Source: a virus. Taken from it: 52,691 nt of DNA. The DNA lies in IMG/VR virus record IMGVR_UViG_3300010885_025066, positions 1 to 52,691 of that record. One strand, written 5' to 3'. Of this stretch, positions 23,113 through 30,793 are shown one piece after another (position 1 is the stretch's first letter; the number at the start of each line of letters is the position of its first letter). The position numbers and the translations under genes were made by a program. A model generated the notes under the pieces. It saw only the letters and a program-made list of their open reading frames with translations. It had not been told where the DNA came from and made no database searches.

Positions 23113-24999
23113 TTAAATAAGAAATTGTTCACCAAACAACAATCTATTAAAAACTTCTTGTGCTGGTGGAATATTAAACTCAGGTTTAATTTCAACACCA
23201 TTTATCATCGCCTTTACTTTCTTCTTCGATAATGAATTTAACATACCATATCTTGCATATTTATTGGCCTTATCACATAATATTTCCAACGCAGAATTAA
23301 AATATTCTGGTGGAACACCATTACAAAAATGTCTAGATTGTACTTTATTACCTGTTTGAGTCAAAAATTCAGAAGTCACTCTATCTGATTTATCTTCAGT
23401 TCTTAATGAAATGATAATTGAACTTTGTTTTTCTGCATATGTTGCAACACAATGATGCATAAACGCACCTTCTTCTGCATATTCTTCTTCTCTTTTCAGT
23501 ATATAAGGATATAACATTATTTTCTCTTTATCTTTATATACTTCAATTGGTGTTTCAACATCTTCAACCATTTTTTCATTAAATTCATATTCTATAACCC
23601 AACCTTTTTTTATCGCAGCTATTAACTTAGATAATTCAAGATGTTCAATAGAAAATTCTGAATATGTCTTACATTTAATTATTAATAGTTCATCATATGT
23701 TCTAATTTTTCTAATCATGTCAATATGATCCAAAAAATCACCTAAAAACCTATCTGTCATAGTAATATCATCAAGTGAATTTAATATATGTATGAGATTT
23801 TCCTTTTCTATATGTTCAAGTTCTATACGTCCATCGTTCATATCAGTATAAAAACTTTTGTTATATAAAACTTTTTGTTTACGGGTTCTAAAGTCTATCT
23901 TACCTTGAAGATTAAATAATTTTGGGTTTAAATTGGCAATGAATTTTGAATAATCATGACCAATTATGCGACATATCTCAATAAAAAAATCAATATCAAT
24001 TTTTGGTGTTGAGTGAAATAATTTAATTGTTGATTTTGTTTTAAACCCAAAATAATCTAAAATACTGGCAATTAGTTTATTCCCATTCTTTTTTAAATAT
24101 TTTTGTGTTGGATATAAATTAATTAAAATGTCCTTATAATCATTAGGTACTTTAATACCTTTACGTTCAACAAATTTTTTTAAAAAACAATCAAAAAATG
24201 AAGACCTATCATTTACATCACTTCTTGTAATTCCTAATTCACGACATAGAACATCATAAAATTGTTCATCATTAAATGTTTCATTAAAATCATTATATAA
24301 ATTATCATAATATGATGGTATATAATTAGATTTTTTCCCAAATAAACCATAATTTGTGAAAATTAAGTCTTTAAGTCTTTCAAATGAATTTTTCTTAAAA
24401 TCTTTTTTATTTAATCTATTAGTTTTTTCCATTGATAACGTGATAAAATTAAAGTTTTTATCAATCGTAACCGAATAGATAAGTGATCTTTTTTGATAGT
24501 ATTTACAAAAAACATTTCTATTTTTTTCTTGTTTATATATCTTAATTGTTATTCTATCTCCCTTTATACGAATAGACCTAGATAATCTTACTAAAAGAAC
24601 CTCAGAAAATGGATTGATAAAATGTTTTTTAATTGTTTCATGATTATTTGTATATAAACCAGTCGTATTAACTTTAGGATGTCTATATGCAAAATTAATT
24701 TGTATTTTTTGACTAATATCGTCAATACCACTATAAAAGAATTTAGTATCTTTCTTTGGACTTTTATCAGTTATATATATAAGTCTACCAACACTATCTG
24801 ATACATTTGATAATATTGTACAATCATTGTTAGTTTTAACACGTTTAATTTTACTACCAAATAAATCATCTTCATCATCCAAATTATCAATCTCATTCAT
24901 AAAAGTATTCATTGATTTACGTTTTTCACTTAAATCACAATAATTCTTAAATGGTGTAATAACCGCAAAATCAAAAGTTTGTTCTAATACTGTTTCCAT
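23113..24999 (-). CDS. PcfJ-like protein
   Basis: 628 residues. The C-terminal region carries AEEGAFMHHCVATYAEKQSS, then SIIISLRTEDKSDRVTSEF and QSRHFCNGVPPEYF, a clear PcfJ pattern. The N-terminal 450 residues are Lys/Asn-rich, with no motif I recognise. PcfJ was named from a conjugative plasmid; phage copies are common in large genomes but uncharacterised. Has its own promoter at 25020-25050 and is followed by its shorter paralogue. Confidence 0.75.
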   Translation of the reverse strand: METVLEQTFDFAVITPFKNYCDLSEKRKSMNTFMNEIDNLDDEDDLFGSKIKRVKTNNDCTILSNVSDSVGRLIYITDKSPKKDTKFFYSGIDDISQKIQINFAYRHPKVNTTGLYTNNHETIKKHFINPFSEVLLVRLSRSIRIKGDRITIKIYKQEKNRNVFCKYYQKRSLIYSVTIDKNFNFITLSMEKTNRLNKKDFKKNSFERLKDLIFTNYGLFGKKSNYIPSYYDNLYNDFNETFNDEQFYDVLCRELGITRSDVNDRSSFFDCFLKKFVERKGIKVPNDYKDILINLYPTQKYLKKNGNKLIASILDYFGFKTKSTIKLFHSTPKIDIDFFIEICRIIGHDYSKFIANLNPKLFNLQGKIDFRTRKQKVLYNKSFYTDMNDGRIELEHIEKENLIHILNSLDDITMTDRFLGDFLDHIDMIRKIRTYDELLIIKCKTYSEFSIEHLELSKLIAAIKKGWVIEYEFNEKMVEDVETPIEVYKDKEKIMLYPYILKREEEYAEEGAFMHHCVATYAEKQSSIIISLRTEDKSDRVTSEFLTQTGNKVQSRHFCNGVPPEYFNSALEILCDKANKYARYGMLNSLSKKKVKAMINGVEIKPEFNIPPAQEVFNRLLFGEQFLI

Positions 25000-25019
25000 T
25001 AACTAAAATTTATTTATGG

Positions 25020-25050
25020 CAAATATATGTTTAAAAAATATAATCACCAA
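25020..25050 (-). promoter_or_regulatory. Bacteroidetes-type promoter (minus), divergent arrangement
   Basis: Minus-strand TTTG (25048-25051), 20 nt, TATATTTG (25020-25027), upstream of the PcfJ-like gene at 24999. Its -33 region overlaps the leader of the plus-strand gene at 25074. Confidence 0.6.
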
Positions 25051-25058
25051 ATATTTAT
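25051..25058 (+). promoter_or_regulatory. Candidate second-class promoter element ATATTTAT (plus)
   Basis: ATATTTAT with 15 nt to the ATG of the gene at 25074. CCAAATATTTAT also precedes the plus-strand genes at 35177 and 36351. Confidence 0.35.
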
Positions 25059-25073
25059 TGAAAAATAATAACT

Positions 25074-25202
25074 ATGGCAGCAAAAGCAAAAGGTGGTGTA
25101 TCCTCAAACAAAGTTACATTTGGTAAAAGAAAAAGTGGTAAAGCAAAAAAATCTTTTAACAAACATGAAAACAAAAAAGTTTATAGAGGTCAAGGTAGGT
25201 AA
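25074..25202 (+). CDS. Small basic protein, 42 aa
   Basis: Product begins MAAKAKGGVSSNKVTFGKRK and ends KKVYRGQGR. About a third Lys/Arg with Gly and Ser, no hydrophobic core. I recall similar KGGVSSNKV and YRGQGR peptides from phages of Bacteroidetes, which supports a real gene. Set alone on the plus strand between minus-strand blocks, with its own candidate promoter and a good terminator. Probably binds nucleic acid; function unknown. Confidence 0.7.
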   Translation: MAAKAKGGVSSNKVTFGKRKSGKAKKSFNKHENKKVYRGQGR

Positions 25203-25210
25203 TTAAAAAA

Positions 25211-25229
25211 GGGAGAAATAAATTCTCCC
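25211..25229. terminator. Bidirectional rho-independent terminator
   Basis: Arms GGGAGAA and TTCTCCC around a 5-nt loop, flanked by six A and six T. It serves the plus gene ending at 25202 and the convergent minus gene ending at 25240. Confidence 0.85.
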
Positions 25230-25239
25230 TTTTTTAATA

Positions 25240-26043
25240 TTAATAATTCTTCCATAATGTTTCAATTTTCGTTTTTTTATTGAAATTACCATCAATTGTT
25301 TTAACCTCAAAGTTTAATTTTATAAATCCATTATCAGTTAATTTATTATATAATTCACAATCATAACCACTAATAATGATTTTAGATTTACTTTCAATTA
25401 CAGTATTTAAAAACTCAATATGTCCATTTCTATCCATATCAACTTTATATCTAGCAGACGATCTAGTTGATTGTTCATATGGTGGGTCCAAATATAATAA
25501 ATTATTTGGACCGTCATATTTTTTAATAAGTTTAATACCATCTGTATTTGACACAATTACTCTAGATAATCTATCATGTAATTCCGGTAATCTATCTATA
25601 CATGATAAGAAATCCGATACCGCTTTACTCATACCTCTACGAATACTTGAATTCATTGAGAATCCACCGATACCATTATGTGATGTCCTATTAACATAAA
25701 AGAAATAGAACGCTCTGGTGATTATATCCAAGTCATCAAATTTCAATTTATCTTTAAAGTCCTTTCTTAAATCCTCAGAATAGATTGTTAAATCACATTT
25801 TTGTTTGAATAATTCAAACATATCTTTGTCAGATATTACTTTATATAATGAATAAACATTTTGTTCCAAATCATTATATACTTCAATTTTGGATGGTTCT
25901 TTTTTAAGACCAATACTAAAAGAACCTCCATATGCCTCAACATATGTATCATATTCACTATTTAACGGGAAATGTTGAATTATGTTGTTTGCCATGTTAA
26001 ATTTACCTCCATAATATCTAATTGGTGGGTTTATACTTTTCAT
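25240..26043 (-). CDS. dam: Dam-type (D12 class) adenine-N6 DNA methyltransferase
   Basis: 267 residues with the D12-class motifs: RYYGGKF (9-15, SAM binding), VEAYGGSFS (35-43), a long helical target-recognition region with FYVNRTSHNGIGGF, and LDPPYEQ (185-191, catalytic). The length and order match Dam enzymes, which methylate adenine (GATC in the best-known cases). A phage copy may protect phage DNA from restriction or direct packaging. The specificity cannot be read from sequence alone. The 3' end meets a bidirectional terminator. Confidence 0.92.
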   Translation of the reverse strand: MKSINPPIRYYGGKFNMANNIIQHFPLNSEYDTYVEAYGGSFSIGLKKEPSKIEVYNDLEQNVYSLYKVISDKDMFELFKQKCDLTIYSEDLRKDFKDKLKFDDLDIITRAFYFFYVNRTSHNGIGGFSMNSSIRRGMSKAVSDFLSCIDRLPELHDRLSRVIVSNTDGIKLIKKYDGPNNLLYLDPPYEQSTRSSARYKVDMDRNGHIEFLNTVIESKSKIIISGYDCELYNKLTDNGFIKLNFEVKTIDGNFNKKTKIETLWKNY

Positions 26044-26048
26044 TTTAT

Positions 26049-26615
26049 TTATATTAAATTGATTTGTGAATAAAAACAGTTGCTATCAATATCATTTGAT
26101 CCCTTAATAATAGTCTTAATCAAAAAATCATTTGGTAAGGTATTACATGTAAAAATCGTTTTACTATTTTGATTTAAATGATAAGGTATTGAGTTAGTGA
26201 TTCGATATATGTAATTATCATGATATGAATCAATATTATCAATAATAATAACATTAAAACTTTTACCATGAATTGTACTTAAAAAACTATTTTCTGTACA
26301 AAAATGTACTTTACAACCGTTAAAATACGTAATGTTATAATATATTCCTTGTAAAATATTACCATTATTAATTAAATTTAAAATTGTTTTATATTGTTCA
26401 ATATTTGGTAAAACAAATAAAATTTTTAAATTACTATTATTTTCAACAAGATATTTTACATATTTAGATAAAAGATATGTAATACCAACTTGTCTTTCTT
26501 GTTGTATTACGATATTATTATATGAATCATCAATTAAAACATTAAACAATTTTAATTGATGTGGATGAAATTCACTAGAGAACTCATTTTTTCTATATAA
26601 CTTAAAAATTCTCAT
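26049..26615 (-). CDS. Solitary terminase-large-subunit-like ATPase domain, degenerate motifs
   Basis: 188 residues. Layout follows the N-terminal ATPase half of terminase large subunits: FHPHQLKLFNVLIDDSYNNI, a Walker A-like QERQVGITYLLS where R-Q-x-G-K-T is expected, LKILFVLPNIEQYK, FCTENSFLSTIHGKSFNVIIIDN (Walker B region) and SKTIFTCNTLPNDF (coupling-like). The Walker A Lys is replaced by Ile and the catalytic D-E by D-N, so ATP hydrolysis is doubtful. There is no nuclease domain. Could be a decayed paralogue or a regulatory partner of the real terminase, which is outside this window. Confidence 0.6.
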   Translation of the reverse strand: MRIFKLYRKNEFSSEFHPHQLKLFNVLIDDSYNNIVIQQERQVGITYLLSKYVKYLVENNSNLKILFVLPNIEQYKTILNLINNGNILQGIYYNITYFNGCKVHFCTENSFLSTIHGKSFNVIIIDNIDSYHDNYIYRITNSIPYHLNQNSKTIFTCNTLPNDFLIKTIIKGSNDIDSNCFYSQINLI

Positions 26616-26624
26616 TTAAATTCC

Positions 26625-27008
26625 TTATATTTGCGGATTATCAGTTCTTTGAATTAAAAACTCATCTATTTCTCGTTCACATAAACCTCCATTTCGTAAT
26701 GTGTTAAGAATTGTAATTCTTTTACCAAAGGTATCAACAAAATCATCACTAAGATATGCAGGAATTACTTTTGTCTTTAATCTAACGTTTAAATAACCAA
26801 AAGGTCCATCATATTGTTCTCTTTCCATAAAAAATGCTGCAAACCCCGGTAGATCATGTGGTAAAAATTCTTCAGACAATTGTTTATGAACATCATCTAA
26901 AAGTCCTTTACCATGTTCAATACGTGTCCTGTAATACTTATTTCTATCAATGGTAGTAGATGCCAGTGTATTGTCATTATCGTCTAAAATACTTAATTTT
27001 ATTTTCAT
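26625..27008 (-). CDS. Hypothetical protein, 127 aa
   Basis: Starts MKIKLSILDDNDNTLASTTI, with a beta-strand opening, then HKQLSEEFLPHDLPGFAAFF and a charged C-terminus (CEREIDEFLIQRTDNPQI). Start codon overlaps the upstream stop by 1 nt (TAATG), so translation is coupled to the membrane-protein gene. Family not recognised. Confidence 0.65.
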   Translation of the reverse strand: MKIKLSILDDNDNTLASTTIDRNKYYRTRIEHGKGLLDDVHKQLSEEFLPHDLPGFAAFFMEREQYDGPFGYLNVRLKTKVIPAYLSDDFVDTFGKRITILNTLRNGGLCEREIDEFLIQRTDNPQI

Positions 27009-27418
27009 TACTTTTTAATTAAAATTATATCATAAAATAAACTGAATATATAATTTCTTGTAATACCTAATATTAATAGATAAGATAAAAGAAATAATAT
27101 TCCATAATTAAATGTTATAACACCTGCTAATACAATTGCAAGTGCATTAAATATTTCTCTTATCATTTTCAAGAAATGCCATGCGTCTGTTAATTGTACT
27201 GGTTTAGTAACAAATATAGTAAAAATTTTCCATTTTACCAAACCGTTCTTAGGATTTCCATCAACATATTTATTCTTCCAACTAAATAATGGGTTCCAAA
27301 ATAATTGATTTTTATCTTTAAAAATACTGATATTATAGTGGTGGGACAACGTGTCCATAATTGCATCACATATACCACTTAGACAATATATGATGATTGG
27401 GATGATCGTGTAATACAT
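27008..27418 (-). CDS. Membrane protein, 136 aa, conserved in phages
   Basis: Starts MYYTIIPIIIYCLSGICDAI with a first membrane segment. Two more hydrophobic stretches lie near residues 88-105 and 107-130. Between them lie AIMDTLSHHYNISIF, WNPLFSWKNKY and LTDAWHFLKMI, with several His, Asp and Trp that recall a family of phage membrane proteins I have seen without assigned function. Located in a run of overlapping small genes. Confidence 0.65.
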   Translation of the reverse strand: MYYTIIPIIIYCLSGICDAIMDTLSHHYNISIFKDKNQLFWNPLFSWKNKYVDGNPKNGLVKWKIFTIFVTKPVQLTDAWHFLKMIREIFNALAIVLAGVITFNYGILFLLSYLLILGITRNYIFSLFYDIILIKK

Positions 27419-27419
27419 A

Positions 27420-27599
27420 TTAACGTTTTTTTCTTTTTTTAAGTCTTAATACTAATGATAAATTTTTGTAATACACAGAAACAGAAGGATCATAAAATAC
27501 CTCAATTTCATCTGGTAATACTCGTGTCCATTTAAACCGTATTTTTCTAATTTGTGTTTCTACTGTTTTTGTTTCTACCTTTAAATTTATTTCGTTCAT
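27420..27599 (-). CDS. Small basic protein, 59 aa
   Basis: ATG 27597-27599 overlaps the TGA of the upstream gene as ATGA; stop TAA at 27420-27422, 2 nt before the next gene. Starts MNEINLKVETKTVETQIRKI and contains VLPDEIEVFYDPSVSVYYKN; C-terminus LKKRKKR is strongly basic. The exact overlap and tight packing make it a credible gene. Function unknown. Confidence 0.6.
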   Translation of the reverse strand: MNEINLKVETKTVETQIRKIRFKWTRVLPDEIEVFYDPSVSVYYKNLSLVLRLKKRKKR

Positions 27600-27886
27600 T
27601 TTTTTCTTTTTAATTTAAATGATTCTCTATATGAAATTGATAATGTGATACATATATCAATATGATATACTGGTGTTACTGGATTATATACAAAATCAAG
27701 ATAAAATAATTGTCCTGATGGTGATGGTAATGGTTCTACTGAAACTAAATCAAAAGATAATAATCTAGACATAATTCGTCTATCAATTTCTGATGCTAAT
27801 TCATTAGATAAAATTGTTATTAATTCTTGTTCAACATCAATAGTTCGTATTTCATCTTTTCTATATAATTTAAATGGTGTTCTCAT
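27596..27886 (-). CDS. Hypothetical protein, 96 aa
   Basis: Starts MRTPFKLYRKDEIRTIDVEQ. ELASEIDRRIMSRLL recalls helices of T4-type capsid proteins, but the protein is far too short for a capsid subunit. PSPSGQLFYLDFVYN and a basic end (SFKLKRKK) follow. The F-K-L-Y-R-K-x-E start is shared with the terminase-like protein at 26049 (MRIFKLYRKNEF). Possibly related to virion assembly; not assigned. Confidence 0.6.
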   Translation of the reverse strand: MRTPFKLYRKDEIRTIDVEQELITILSNELASEIDRRIMSRLLSFDLVSVEPLPSPSGQLFYLDFVYNPVTPVYHIDICITLSISYRESFKLKRKK

Positions 27887-27923
27887 TTAATAATTTATTA
27901 TCTATCTTATTTTTTATAAGTAT

Positions 27924-28118
27924 TTAGTTATTTTTTTCTTCTAAACACTTTGGACATGGTACATTTATTGGATGTAAAATTCCATGTTTATCACATAATA
28001 TTTTTTCTTTAAATGCTTTTTTTAAATTATTACCAAACCAGATTTTCCACTCTTCAAATGTGAAGGTGGAATCTGGATGTTCTTTAATATATTCTTTATG
28101 TTGTGATTCTAATGTCAT
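27924..28118 (-). CDS. Small hypothetical protein with C-H-C-x-x-C pattern, 64 aa
   Basis: Starts MTLESQHKEYIKEHPDSTFT. The C-terminal part CDKHGILHPINVPCPKCLEE has Cys/His residues that could bind one zinc ion. The start overlaps the stop of the thyA fragment (TAATG), showing that the fragment was once an intact upstream gene in the operon. Confidence 0.6.
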   Translation of the reverse strand: MTLESQHKEYIKEHPDSTFTFEEWKIWFGNNLKKAFKEKILCDKHGILHPINVPCPKCLEEKNN

Positions 28119-28585
28119 TAGTTACTTAATGGGAATTTAATTGATGGATGTGATTGATAATTCTCAATTTGAAAGTCTTTATTGTCTAAATGTCCATACA
28201 ACGATTGGTTTTCAGATAATGACTTAAAAAACGCATCCGTTTTCATGTGTTTAATTGTTGGTAACGGAAACGGTTCACGAGTCCTTTTTGGTACGTTATC
28301 CTCATCGAAATATCTATGTTTAAGTTTTTCAGGTAATAAATCAACATAATCACAAACAACACGGTTTGGTTTTTTGTTTTTAAACCACCAATCCATTCTA
28401 TTATAGACAGATAATTCTTCACCAATCTGTTCTTTAACACCATCAATTTGGTTTAAGTAAATATGACAATCACCAAGACTACCAATCAATTCATCTGGTA
28501 CCATGTTAACTTCTTTTGCTAGTATCTCTAACAAAAGGCCGTAAGATGCTATGTTAAATGGTAAACCTAATGGTGTATCAACTGA
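28118..28585 (-). pseudogene. thyA: 3' fragment of a thymidylate synthase gene
   Basis: The frame encodes only the C-terminal half of an E. coli-type ThyA: SVDTPLGLPFNIASYGLLL, GDCHIYLNQIDG, PLPTIKH and FQIENYQSHPSIKFPLSN. The catalytic Cys region and everything before it are missing. Homology starts at about 28585, inside the 3' end of the GIY-YIG endonuclease gene. The nearest start codons (28613-28615) lie in the endonuclease and add unrelated residues. The intact thyA at 29586 is of a different type, so this is not simply its missing end. Confidence 0.82.
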
Positions 28586-29528
28586 CACTATATTTATAAT
28601 TATCATATTTAACATTTTTTGAATCTAATCTACCCTTTATTGTCATAAAATGAATTTTTAATTTTTCACTTGCTTCTTTTAATGTTCTATACTCAACACC
28701 ATCAATTAAAAATGGTTTATTAAAATTAGTTTGTTTACCTTTTTGTGAATTACTAATTCTTTCTTTCTGTTCTTCTTCTGAAAAGAATGTTTTTTCTTCA
28801 CCTTTAAAACAATAATTTTTATATTTTGGGTTCTTACTTAAAACCCTCCATCTAATAGTGGTAACAGGTATTTTTAATTTTTCAGACGCATCTTTGTAAC
28901 TTTCATATTCAATAGCGTCAATTATTACCGATTTTCTATTTTGTGGTATGTTATCTAACATTTTTAATCGTAAATTATTTAAAACTTCTTGAGTATGTGT
29001 TTTTCCATAAAATGGATTATTTTCACCATCTCTCGGTCTACATTGTTGACAATAAGTATGTCCATAACTTATTCTTTTTCCACATTTACAATATTGAAAT
29101 GACGTACCACCTCTCCAATTTGGATTTTTCTCTAATGGTTTTGAAAATTTAAGTATTTTTTCCTCTTCTGATAAACTATCTCTCCAATTTTTACTACCCT
29201 TTTTAATATTTTCAATAATTCTTTCTTTATTAGGATTTTTAGTGATGTTATCACCACCACATGCACTTAACCCTATATTATAATCACCTAATTCATCAAT
29301 ATAAGTTTGTTCAATTATTAATAATTTTTCAAGTGTACACTCCTCGACAATCTCAAATGTAAAATTATCTTCACCATATTTATTCCACGCATTTTGTAAA
29401 AACGTGTTTATATGTTTTTTATTCCTTAATTGACGTAAATGGACTTTCCATCTTTTTTTAATATTCTTTGATGAACCATAATAACACTTTTCATTTACAT
29501 TATTTTTAATTCGATATACCCCAACCAT
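28578..29528 (-). CDS. GIY-YIG homing endonuclease with zinc-binding and NUMOD1 modules
   Basis: 316 residues. GIY-YIG domain: VGVYRIKN, CYYGSSKNIKKRW, WNKYGEDNF and EQTYIDELG (about 1-90), in which the G-V-Y and Y-Y-G positions and the Glu are kept. A Cys cluster (YCKCGKRISYGHTYCQQC) probably binds zinc. NUMOD3-like NPFYGKTHTQEV follows, then two NUMOD1 units (YKDASEKLKIPVTTIRW and LKEASEKLKIHFMTIKG). The 3' end runs 8 nt into thyA sequence. Like T4 I-TevI it is tied to a thymidylate synthase gene, but no intron ends are evident. Confidence 0.92.
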   Translation of the reverse strand: MVGVYRIKNNVNEKCYYGSSKNIKKRWKVHLRQLRNKKHINTFLQNAWNKYGEDNFTFEIVEECTLEKLLIIEQTYIDELGDYNIGLSACGGDNITKNPNKERIIENIKKGSKNWRDSLSEEEKILKFSKPLEKNPNWRGGTSFQYCKCGKRISYGHTYCQQCRPRDGENNPFYGKTHTQEVLNNLRLKMLDNIPQNRKSVIIDAIEYESYKDASEKLKIPVTTIRWRVLSKNPKYKNYCFKGEEKTFFSEEEQKERISNSQKGKQTNFNKPFLIDGVEYRTLKEASEKLKIHFMTIKGRLDSKNVKYDNYKYSVS

Positions 29529-29569
29529 AACTTTTCTTTATTATAAATATCACCATAATAAGAAAAGTT
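29529..29569 (-). promoter_or_regulatory. Hairpin directly before the GIY-YIG start codon
   Basis: Minus-strand arms AACTTTTCTTATTAT and ATAATAAAGAAAAGTT pair along about 15 bp with one bulged A. The second arm contains the purine-rich AAAGAAAAG segment and ends at the ATG. The hairpin could hide the ribosome-binding region, as a stem-loop does for I-TevI in T4, or serve as a weak 3' end for the upstream thyA. Confidence 0.55.
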
Positions 29570-29585
29570 AAAGTCAAGACCTAAA

Positions 29586-30416
29586 TTAAATTGCAATTTC
29601 TAAATTTGATTGTAATTTAGTGATGGCGTTGTTTCCAATTACCTCAAAATCATTCACTGTATACTCATAAAAGTTTTTTGAATCATTTAATTTCAAAAGA
29701 GGTTGTATCTCAATTGGGGTTCGATTTAATAATTCATCAACAGCATTAAAATGTCTGTCATATATGTGTAAATTTTGTACAAAGTGTGAAAACTTACCAA
29801 TTTCATACCCACAATGACCAGCAATCATCATTTGTAATGCAACATATTGTATTTTATTTATATATCCAGCCATAATATAATCTGAACTACGTTGAACAAG
29901 TGTTAAATCTAAATATAATTTATCATCAACATTTCTTACTGACCATAATGTTTCGTATGCACAAGGGTCTAATCCTTTAGTTTCGTTCAAATCAGATTGT
30001 TGGTATAATGTAATAATATGTCTTCTTGAAAATGGGTTATTAATTAAACCATCCAATAAATTATCAATTAATTTCCATTTACTAACCGTTGCACCATATC
30101 TTTGTCCTATTGTACCGTCACCAATATCCCAATTATCCCACCAATTAATACCATTATCATGTGCGATGGATAAAGAATTTGATTGTTTTTGATAAATCCA
30201 TAATATTTCTTTAATACCTGTTTTTATTGCGGTATTTCTTAATGTCGTTATTGGAAACTCATTTTTTGATATATCGTACATTTCAAAAGCTTGTGTTATG
30301 TACTTAGTATGTGCTGGTGTTCCGTCAACATACTTTGGTCTTGGGTTTTTATCGAAAACCCCATCACTTAAAATTAATCTAAGGTTTTCCGTGTAATATT
30401 TATCTGCCTTAATCAT
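29586..30416 (-). CDS. thyA: Thymidylate synthase, intact
   Basis: 276 residues, full length for a B. subtilis/phage-type enzyme. Motifs in order: DGTPAHT (31-37), ELLW-like EILWIYQ, WWDNWDIGDGTIGQRYG (about 92-108), NPFSRRHI (127-134), the catalytic LDPCAYETLW (Cys152), QRSSD (about 174-178), an Asn-containing GYINKIQY in place of the usual PFN, HIYDRH, and the natural end EIAI. Methylates dUMP to dTMP with methylene-tetrahydrofolate. DHFR is encoded a few kb upstream (33586). Next to it lie a GIY-YIG endonuclease and a second thyA fragment. Confidence 0.92.
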   Translation of the reverse strand: MIKADKYYTENLRLILSDGVFDKNPRPKYVDGTPAHTKYITQAFEMYDISKNEFPITTLRNTAIKTGIKEILWIYQKQSNSLSIAHDNGINWWDNWDIGDGTIGQRYGATVSKWKLIDNLLDGLINNPFSRRHIITLYQQSDLNETKGLDPCAYETLWSVRNVDDKLYLDLTLVQRSSDYIMAGYINKIQYVALQMMIAGHCGYEIGKFSHFVQNLHIYDRHFNAVDELLNRTPIEIQPLLKLNDSKNFYEYTVNDFEVIGNNAITKLQSNLEIAI

Positions 30417-30422
30417 GTTTTA

Positions 30423-30611
30423 TTATCTAATTTGTTCATTTTTATAAAAATTATTACATTTTTTATTAATACATCCAATAATTTGTCCTATAAGGTATTT
30501 TCTTATTTCACTTGAACCACATTTAGGACATGTACCACCATTACCGTCCCGAATTAATCTATCTAATGGGGGTTGTGGTGGTGGAATGAAATTTTTATCC
30601 AATCTGTTCAT
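30423..30611 (-). CDS. Small zinc-ribbon protein, 62 aa
   Basis: Pro-rich N-terminus (FIPPPQPPLDRL) followed by CPKCGSSEIRKY and IIGCINKKCNNFYK: two CxxC/CxxxxC pairs that would bind one zinc ion. Such ribbons often bind nucleic acid or act as small structural modules. Overlaps the upstream gene by 17 nt. Confidence 0.65.
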   Translation of the reverse strand: MNRLDKNFIPPPQPPLDRLIRDGNGGTCPKCGSSEIRKYLIGQIIGCINKKCNNFYKNEQIR

Positions 30612-30792
30612 CTACAAAAATTAAATATTTGTTTGTTTTTATATCCCATCCAGTACAACATGAGAAGTTATTTTTAGTATAATTAAGATATTTTCTTCGT
30701 AATTCACCGAAACTACTTAATATCTCGATATTACTAATTTTATAATTAATCCCACCAACTTCAACAACACAGTCGTCTAATTTTTTATTCAT
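30595..30792 (-). CDS. Hypothetical protein, 65 aa
   Basis: Starts MNKKLDDCVVEVGGINYKIS; contains FGELRRKYLNYTKNNFSCCTGW and ends LIFVDEQIG. A Cys pair and an aromatic core suggest a small fold. Its stop overlaps the zinc-ribbon gene and its start lies 1 nt after the stop at 30794. Family not recognised. Confidence 0.55.
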   Translation of the reverse strand: MNKKLDDCVVEVGGINYKISNIEILSSFGELRRKYLNYTKNNFSCCTGWDIKTNKYLIFVDEQIG

Positions 30793-30793
30793 A

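Noticed and set aside
27596-27886. Major capsid protein
   Set aside because: The helix ELASEIDRRIMSRLL recalls capsid proteins of T4 type, but 96 residues are far too few and no other capsid segment is present nearby.
28118-28615. Second functional thymidylate synthase
   Set aside because: It lacks the catalytic Cys region and the whole N-terminal half; only the C-terminal part is left.
28578-29585. Group I intron in thyA carrying the GIY-YIG gene (as in T4 td)
   Set aside because: The endonuclease frame runs directly into thyA codons, leaving no room for the intron core, and the upstream thyA is complete and of another type. A 5' exon is missing.
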